NCBI RefSeq assembly: GCF_021049305.1
Contig: NZ_CP088081.1
Coordinates: 1,860,001 to 1,924,000, forward strand
Length of the DNA: 64,000 nucleotides
Reading direction: 5' to 3'
Source: Ideonella dechloratans
GTDB lineage: Bacteria > Pseudomonadota > Gammaproteobacteria > Burkholderiales > Burkholderiaceae_C
The notes beneath the pieces are model-generated. The model was not told the DNA's origin. It was given only the letters and a program-made list of their open reading frames with translations, and did no database searches. Below, in pieces: positions 58,232-64,000 of this stretch. Position 1 is the first letter of the stretch; every line of letters begins with the position of its first letter. A program made the translations under genes and the position numbers.

Positions 58232-60151
58232 ATGAACAAGCTCTTGGCATCGTGGTGTCTGCGTCTGTGGCTGGGGGTGACCCTGGCGGTCGGCATGGTG
58301 GCTGCCCAGGCGGCAGGGGATCCGCCCGGCCGGGTGGGGCGTCTGGCCGACCTGGACGGCAGCGGCTGGCTGCAGCAGGGCGGGCAGGGCGAATGGACCG
58401 GCCTGCAGCGCAACCAACCCGTCACCAGCGGGGACTGGATCAGCACCGACCCGGGCAGCCGGGCCCGGGTGGAGATCGGCTCCACCGTGCTGCGCCTGGA
58501 CGGCGGCACGGTGCTGCAGGTGCGTCGGCTGGACGATGCGCGCATCGACCTGTGGCTGCAGTCCGGCGCGGTGTCGGCCCGCATCCGCCAGCCGGAGGTG
58601 ATCCGCGAGTTCTCGCTGAACTGGGCCCTGGGCAGCCTGCAGCCCACCGGCACCGGGGCCTACGTGCTCAGCCAGGACGACACCGGCTCCCGGCTGAGCG
58701 TGCTGGCCGGCGAGGGGCGCTTCAGCAGCCCGGCGCGCAGCTTTAGCCTGCGGGCCGGGCAGTCGGTCGAACTGGTGCAACAGCCCGGTAGCCGGCAGCT
58801 GGACATCACCTGGACCGACCTGCCGCAGGACCGTTTCGTGGCCTGGGTGCAGGACGAGGACCTGCGCAGCGACTGGGCCCGCGACAACCCCCCCGTCTCC
58901 AGCGAGATGACCGGCGCGGACGATCTGGACCGCTATGGCCGCTGGGAGCAGCACCCCGAGTACGGCGTGGTCTGGCAGCCGCTGGTGGTGAGCGCGGGCT
59001 GGGCGCCGTACCGCTACGGCCGCTGGATGTGGGTGGCGCCCTGGGGCTGGACCTGGGTGGACGATGCGCCCTGGGGCTTTGCCCCCTTCCATTACGGCCG
59101 CTGGGTGTACTGGGGCACCCGCTGGGTCTGGGTGCCCGGCAACTATGTGCGCCGGCCGGTCTATGCACCGGCCCTGGTGGGCTGGGTGGGCGGCTCGGGC
59201 TGGAGCGTGTCGATCAACGCGGGCCCGCCCACGGTGGGCTGGGTGCCCTTGGCGCCGATGGAGCCTTTCGTCCCGGCCTATGTCTACACGCCGGTCTACT
59301 ACCAGCGGGTGAACCCCTGGCGGCCGCCGGTGATCCGCTACCCCGTGGCCCCGGGCGCCATCGACTACCGCAACCGCTGGGCGCCGGGCGGTGCCACCTG
59401 GGTGCCCGCCCAGGTGGTCCAGGCCCAGCAGCCGGTCTGGCGGGCGGTGCGGCCGCAGGATGACGAGCATCGTGGCCGCATCCCCCTGATGCCGGTGCCG
59501 CCGCCGTCCCGCCCCGTGGGGCCCTTGCCGGGGCAGGGTGGCGAGACCGGCGGCCGGGTGCCGCCCGCGCCAAGCTGGGGCCATGTGCCGGTTCAGCCGC
59601 CGCAGCCCCGCCCGTCCTTGCCCGGTTCGGGCGCCAATCCGCCCGACGTGCGCCGCCATCCCCTGCCGGTGCACCCCGCGCCGGTGACGCCGGCGCCGGC
59701 CCGTCCGACACCGCAGACGCCTGTGCGGCCGCAGCCCTTCGTGCCTTCGGAGTCGTCGATGCCGGCCCGCCAGCCCGACTGGCCGGCCGCCGGGCAGGCG
59801 CCTCGCGCCCATGTACCGAATCCGGTGCCGATCCCGGAGCCGCGCTACCAGGCGCCGCCGCGCGACGGGAACCCCGCAGACGAGGTGCGGGGCGGCGGCT
59901 ACCGGCCGCCGGGGCTGCAGCCTCAACCCTTGGTCCAGCCCCAACCTGTGCGGCCGGCGCCCGAGGCACGCCAGCCCGAGCCACGCCCCGGGGCCATGCC
60001 CCCCGCGCCGCGTGCGCCCAGCCCACCGGCGTATCAGCCCATGCCGGTGCGGCCGGTGCCGCCGGCGGCCGAGCGGGGCGACCCGCATGGGGGTGGCCGG
60101 CGCCCGGGCCCGACGGAAGACGACAAGCGCCGCGACAGCCCGCAGCGCTGA
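58232..60151 (+). CDS. FecR-domain protein with Trp-rich repeats and Pro-rich tail
   Basis: 639 residues starting MNKLLASWCLRLWLGVTLAV, with a signal peptide ending AAQAAGD. A FecR-like domain (near 35-190: PVTSGDWISTDPGSRARVEI) is followed by Trp/Tyr-rich units such as YRYGRWMWVAPWGWTWVDD and HYGRWVYWGTRWVWVPGNY (near 240-320), as in DUF6600-type proteins. The last 240 residues are Pro, Arg and Gln rich without defined fold. It is probably a periplasmic or cell-surface protein. No sigma factor or TonB receptor gene is near, so FecR-type signalling is not supported. Confidence 0.85.
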   Translation: MNKLLASWCLRLWLGVTLAVGMVAAQAAGDPPGRVGRLADLDGSGWLQQGGQGEWTGLQRNQPVTSGDWISTDPGSRARVEIGSTVLRLDGGTVLQVRRLDDARIDLWLQSGAVSARIRQPEVIREFSLNWALGSLQPTGTGAYVLSQDDTGSRLSVLAGEGRFSSPARSFSLRAGQSVELVQQPGSRQLDITWTDLPQDRFVAWVQDEDLRSDWARDNPPVSSEMTGADDLDRYGRWEQHPEYGVVWQPLVVSAGWAPYRYGRWMWVAPWGWTWVDDAPWGFAPFHYGRWVYWGTRWVWVPGNYVRRPVYAPALVGWVGGSGWSVSINAGPPTVGWVPLAPMEPFVPAYVYTPVYYQRVNPWRPPVIRYPVAPGAIDYRNRWAPGGATWVPAQVVQAQQPVWRAVRPQDDEHRGRIPLMPVPPPSRPVGPLPGQGGETGGRVPPAPSWGHVPVQPPQPRPSLPGSGANPPDVRRHPLPVHPAPVTPAPARPTPQTPVRPQPFVPSESSMPARQPDWPAAGQAPRAHVPNPVPIPEPRYQAPPRDGNPADEVRGGGYRPPGLQPQPLVQPQPVRPAPEARQPEPRPGAMPPAPRAPSPPAYQPMPVRPVPPAAERGDPHGGGRRPGPTEDDKRRDSPQR

Positions 60152-60161
60152 ACGGCGCTCC

Positions 60162-60869
60162 TCAGCGCAGCAGTGGCTGGAGCACCGGCCAGACGTTGTC
60201 CAGCAGGATGGGATGGGCCTTGGCCAGCGGATGGATGCGGTCGGCCTGGAACCACGCGTCGGCATCGGGCCGGTCGGCCACGCCCTTGAGCAGGAAGGGC
60301 ACCAGCGCGGCCTTGCGCTGCCTCGCCACCTCGCTGAACACCGCGGCGAAATCGCGGGTGTAGGCCGCGCCGTAGTTGGGGGGCACCTGCATGCCCGCCA
60401 CCAGCACCTTGGCGCCCTGGGCCTGGGCCTGGGTGACCATCTGCTCCAGGTTGTCGCGGGTGCTGGCCAGGGGCAGGCCGCGCAGCGCATCGTTGCCGCC
60501 CAGTTCGATGATCACGACCTTGGGCCGATGCTGCTTCAGCAGGGCGGGCAGGCGGCTGCGGCCGCCGGCCGTGGTGTCGCCGCTGATGCTGCCGTTCACC
60601 ACCTGCCAGGGGCGGGGTCGCTTGGCCAGGCGCTCGCCCAGCAGGGCCACCCAGCCGCTGCCGCGGGCCAGGCCGTACTCGGCGGACAGGCTGTCGCCCA
60701 GCACCAGCAGGGTGGGCGTCTGGGCGGCTTCGGCGGCCAGCGCATGGGCCTGCCAGGGCAGGGCGCAGGCCAACAGGCTACAGTGCAGCAGCCATTGCCG
60801 ACGCCCGACTGGCAGCACCGGCTTCGCGTCCGGTGCGGTTCTCTTGTCTGACACGCCCTTGTCCTTCAT
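60162..60869 (-). CDS. tesA: TesA-like periplasmic esterase (lysophospholipase/thioesterase)
   Basis: SGNH-family hydrolase of 235 residues. Motifs: block I LVLGDSLSAEYGL (catalytic Ser), ELGGNDALRGLP, and DRIHPLAKAHP (Asp-His). A signal peptide (WLLHCSLLACALPWQAHALA) follows a charged leader. The ATG at 60869 and a GTG at 60854 are both possible. Its start lies only 3 bases from that of the divergent ybbA-like gene, the same pairing as tesA-ybbA in E. coli. The two share one promoter region overlapping their 5' ends. Confidence 0.9.
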   Translation of the reverse strand: MKDKGVSDKRTAPDAKPVLPVGRRQWLLHCSLLACALPWQAHALAAEAAQTPTLLVLGDSLSAEYGLARGSGWVALLGERLAKRPRPWQVVNGSISGDTTAGGRSRLPALLKQHRPKVVIIELGGNDALRGLPLASTRDNLEQMVTQAQAQGAKVLVAGMQVPPNYGAAYTRDFAAVFSEVARQRKAALVPFLLKGVADRPDADAWFQADRIHPLAKAHPILLDNVWPVLQPLLR

Positions 60870-60872
60870 TCC

Positions 60873-61565
<693 letters not shown>

Positions 61566-61571
61566 GCGCGT

Positions 61572-62501
61572 TCAGTGCGCGGCGCGCCCGCGCAGACGGG
61601 CCACGGCACTGACCACCGCCAGCACCAGCCCACCGGCCACCACACCGATCAGGGCCGGCGCCACGACACCGGCCACCGCGCCCAGCCAGCCTGGCAGCGG
61701 CTGGGTGAATGCCTGGACGCCATGGTGCAGGGCCGGCAGGCCGTGCGCCAGGATGCCGCCGCCCACCAGGAACATGGCGGCCGTGCCCAGCACGCTGAGC
61801 GTCTTCATCAGCCAGGGCGCCGCCCCCAGCAGCAGCCGGCCCAGACCGCGCAGGCCATCGCGCAAGCCGCCTTCGCCGCGCAGCCGGGCCAGGGCCAGGC
61901 CCGCGTCGTCGAGCTTCACGATGGCCGCCACCAGGCCATAGACGCCGATGGTCAGCACCACCGCCACCAGCACCATCACGCCGAACTGGGTGAGCAAGGG
62001 GGCGCCGCTCACGCTGCCCAGGGTGATGGCGATGATCTCGGCCGACAGGATGAAGTCGGTGCGGATGGCACCGCGGATCTTGTCCTTCTCCAGTGCCACC
62101 AGATCCACCGCGGGATCGGCCAGGGCCTCGGTCAGCGCGGCGTGGCTCTCCTCGGCGTCGGCGCCGTGGTGCAGCCGGTGCCACACCTTCTCGAAGCCTT
62201 CGAAGCAGAGGTAGGCGCCGCCGACCATCAGCAAGGGGGTGACCAGCCAGGGGGCCAGCGCGCTGATGGCCAGCGCTGCGGGCACCAGGATGGCCTTGTT
62301 GACCAGCGAGCCCTTGGCCACGGCCCACACCACCGGCAGTTCGCGGCTGGCGTCCACACCATGCACCTGCTGGGCGTTGAGCGCCAGGTCGTCACCCAGC
62401 ACGCCGGCGGTCTTCTTGGCGGCCACCTTGGTCAGCACCGACACGTCGTCGAGCACGGTGGTGATGTCGTCGATGAGGGCGAGCAGATTGGCAGCGGCCA
62501 T
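61572..62501 (-). CDS. DUF808 (YedI-like) membrane protein
   Basis: 309 residues starting MAAANLLALIDDITTVLDDV, with conserved KVAAKKTAGVLGDDLALNAQ and GGAYLCFEGFEKVWHRL. Six or more hydrophobic segments indicate an inner-membrane protein. Family function is unknown. It converges with ybbA, 6 bases between stops. The charged loop (near 120-150) ends EKDKIRGAIRTDFILSAEI. Confidence 0.92.
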   Translation of the reverse strand: MAAANLLALIDDITTVLDDVSVLTKVAAKKTAGVLGDDLALNAQQVHGVDASRELPVVWAVAKGSLVNKAILVPAALAISALAPWLVTPLLMVGGAYLCFEGFEKVWHRLHHGADAEESHAALTEALADPAVDLVALEKDKIRGAIRTDFILSAEIIAITLGSVSGAPLLTQFGVMVLVAVVLTIGVYGLVAAIVKLDDAGLALARLRGEGGLRDGLRGLGRLLLGAAPWLMKTLSVLGTAAMFLVGGGILAHGLPALHHGVQAFTQPLPGWLGAVAGVVAPALIGVVAGGLVLAVVSAVARLRGRAAH

Positions 62502-62570
62502 GGACTTGAACGGAAATGGGGTGTTGCGATGCTAACCGGCCCGTGCCGCGCAATCGGCGGCCCCAAACGA

Positions 62571-62594
62571 ACAAGGCACCCGAAGGTGCCTTGT
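62571..62594 (-). terminator. Intrinsic terminator of the PPIase gene
   Basis: ACAAGGCACC and GGTGCCTTGT form a perfect 10-bp stem with a CGAA tetraloop, 26 bases after the stop of the minus-strand PPIase gene. On that strand it is followed by TCGTTT, a modest T tract. It is the best hairpin in the window and also separates the DUF808 gene. Confidence 0.85.
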
Positions 62595-62620
62595 CGCATG
62601 GGGCCGAGGGCCCGGAGGGC

Positions 62621-63421
62621 TTACTCGCCGGCCGAGAACTTGTAGTCGGTCTTGGCGGCGTTCTTCAGGTCTTCCTGGTACTTCTGCAGGGAGGCCTGGG
62701 CCAGGCGTTGCATGATCTGCGGCTTGACTTCCTCGAAGGCCGGGAACTTGGCTTCGCGGGTGTCTTCCAGCTTGATGATGTGCCAGCCGAACTGGGTCTT
62801 CACCGGGGTCTGGGTGTATTCGCCCTTCTTCAGCGCGGCCAGGGCCTGGCCGAATTCCGGCACATAGGTCTCGGGCTTGGCGAAGTCCAGGTCGCCGCCG
62901 TTCTCGGCCGAGCCCGGGTCCTTGGAGTTCTTCTTGGCCAGCTCTTCGAAGCTGGCGCCACCCTTGAGCTGCTCGATCAGCTTCTTGGCTTCGTCTTCGT
63001 TCTCCACCAGGATGTGGCGAGCGTGGTACTCGGTGCCCGACGAAGCCGCCTTGATCTTCTCGTACTCGGCCTTGGCATCGGCCTCGGACGGCTGGTGCTT
63101 CTTCTGGTAGTCGGCGAACAGCTCACGGATCAGCACGGTCTGGCGCAGCAGCTCCAGCTGGGCCTTGAAGTCGGCGCTGGCAGGGATGCCGGCCTTCTCG
63201 GCGGCCTGGGCGAAGATCTCGCGCAGCACCACTTCGTCGCGGGCGCGGGATTCCATTTCCGGGGTGACCGGCTGGCCGCTGCGGTTGGCCTGCTGCAGCA
63301 GGGTGGTCACGCGCGCCTTGGGCACCGGCTTGCCATTGACGATGGCAACGTTCTGGGCCTGGGCCGCCAGCGGCAGGATCACGGCCAGGGCCGCCAGCAG
63401 GACAGTGGACTTCAGCTTCAT
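62621..63421 (-). CDS. Periplasmic parvulin-type peptidyl-prolyl isomerase
   Basis: 266-residue PpiC/SurA-like foldase, starting MKLKSTVLLAALAVILPLAA with a signal peptide ending AQAQ. An N-terminal helical chaperone part precedes the parvulin domain near 135-225 (YHARHILVENEDEAKKLIEQ, GGDLDFAKPETYVPEFGQAL, TQFGWHIIKLED). It probably assists folding of secreted or outer-membrane proteins. Ribosome site AAAGGCGA lies upstream. A strong terminator follows, and bolA and yciB lie upstream on the same strand. Confidence 0.93.
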   Translation of the reverse strand: MKLKSTVLLAALAVILPLAAQAQNVAIVNGKPVPKARVTTLLQQANRSGQPVTPEMESRARDEVVLREIFAQAAEKAGIPASADFKAQLELLRQTVLIRELFADYQKKHQPSEADAKAEYEKIKAASSGTEYHARHILVENEDEAKKLIEQLKGGASFEELAKKNSKDPGSAENGGDLDFAKPETYVPEFGQALAALKKGEYTQTPVKTQFGWHIIKLEDTREAKFPAFEEVKPQIMQRLAQASLQKYQEDLKNAAKTDYKFSAGE

Positions 63422-63554
63422 GGTGGATGTCGCCTTTCGGGGGACTCGTGTCGTCAGGAACAGGAATGACGGGAAGGAAGAGGGCGCGAAGCGAAACGAC
63501 GGATTGACGTGAGACACACGTGAAGACCGTCCGATGCCTGTGGCGCCCCGGGGC

Positions 63555-63836
63555 TCAGTGTTCGCCCGGTGCGCGGGTGTCCAGCGCCAACGCGTGGATG
63601 CCCTGGGTCATCAAGTCGCGCAGGGCATCATACACAAGGCGGTGACGGCCCACCCGGGCCACCCCCACGAATCGTTCGCTGACGATCCGCACGCTGAAAT
63701 GGCTGCCTTCGGCAGCCCCTGCGTGGCCGGCATGGGCGGCGCTGTCATCACGCACTTCCAGCAGGCTCGGGGCCAGGGCTGCGCGCAGGACGGCATCGAT
63801 CTGCGAGGCCGTGGGACGGGGCGGGGCGGGATTCAC
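63555..63836 (-). CDS. bolA: BolA-family protein
   Basis: 93 residues from a GTG at 63836. The class II KH-like BolA fold is shown by [40 protein letters not shown] and [11 protein letters not shown] histidine-rich loop (AHAGHAG) precedes the conserved SHF; BolA proteins bind glutaredoxin and Fe-S clusters through such histidines. The start overlaps the stop of yciB by 4 bases (GTGA), so it is coupled to it. Confidence 0.93.
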   Translation of the reverse strand: MNPAPPRPTASQIDAVLRAALAPSLLEVRDDSAAHAGHAGAAEGSHFSVRIVSERFVGVARVGRHRLVYDALRDLMTQGIHALALDTRAPGEH

Positions 63837-64000
63837 GGCAGGCTCTTGCGGGACTCGTTGTCGCTGCCATCGCCGTCGGGCAGGTGGCGGCTGATGTAGA
63901 CACCCTGGGCCACCATGAACAGCAGCATCAGGCCGGTGGCGCCGAACAGCTTGAAGTCCACCCAGATGGCGGTCTCGAAGCTGTAGGCCACCCAGAGGTT
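63833..64000 (-). CDS. yciB: YciB/IspZ-type septation membrane protein, 3' end
   Basis: Only the last 55 codons are in the window. They read [20 protein letters not shown], a membrane helix [20 protein letters not shown], and a charged tail, the usual end of inner-membrane spanning protein YciB. It overlaps bolA; the yciB-bolA-ppiC order is common in Burkholderiales. Confidence 0.9.
   Translation of the reverse strand, partial: NLWVAYSFETAIWVDFKLFGATGLMLLFMVAQGVYISRHLPDGDGSDNESRKSLP

Overview
The window is GC-rich chromosomal DNA with near-continuous coding. It is most consistent with a betaproteobacterium of the order Burkholderiales, in the Rubrivivax/Ideonella/Leptothrix neighbourhood. 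The basis is protein style, the smc-zipA-ligA order, a single lolC-lolD pair, a DUF3149 peptide, and an RpfE-type protein beside recJ. The genus is inference. No rRNA, tRNA or CRISPR was recognised.

Layout. 0-7.3 kb: a PilU-type ATPase (cut by the window edge), dapD and dapC of lysine synthesis, a solute-binding lipoprotein translationally coupled to a hybrid histidine kinase, a SET-domain protein, and queF with a basic tail. 7.4-14.1 kb: smc-zipA-ligA. 14.3-25.1 kb: an accessory type VI secretion locus. It holds a VgrG with a C-terminal adaptor-like extension, a PoNe-like DNase effector and its PoNi-like immunity protein. These are followed by a displaced second toxin/immunity cassette whose immunity gene is cut by an IS21-family element and also carries a frameshift, and then by an AP2-like protein. 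25.2-28.0 kb: ppk2, a zntB-like transporter and a membrane protein. 28.1-29.85 kb: a visibly AT-richer island of two unknown genes that abuts a truncated GNAT gene.

30.1-38.4 kb: an exported EF-Tu-domain-III-like protein, recJ, an rpfE-like gene, then a GH15 hydrolase divergent from otsA-otsB. OtsA carries an unusual membrane sensor-like N-terminus, and a palindrome over a consensus -10 box lies between the divergent genes. 38.5-40.1 kb: an M35 metallopeptidase next to a stand-alone paralogue of its own N-terminal domain. 40.3-46.2 kb: lolC-lolD, tatD, a hypoxanthine-DNA glycosylase, a spermidine-synthase-like gene and a GspE/PulE ATPase. 46.3-53.9 kb: dsbG and a TlpA fusion, two EamA transporters, a second hybrid kinase, a 2OG-Fe oxygenase, phosphofructokinase and a DUF3149 peptide. 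53.9-64 kb: a heterodimeric MdlAB-like exporter, def, a FecR-domain protein with a proline-rich tail, tesA/ybbA, a DUF808 protein, a parvulin PPIase with a clear terminator, bolA and the 3' end of yciB.

The strongest candidate for something new is the VgrG locus. It shows a duplicated toxin-immunity cassette caught in decay: an orphan toxin domain without its N-terminal delivery region, and an immunity gene inactivated twice. Other leads are the sensor-anchored OtsA, the coupled binding-protein/kinase pair, the free-standing M35 N-domain, the exported EF-Tu-like barrel, and the SET protein next to a histone-H1-like tail.
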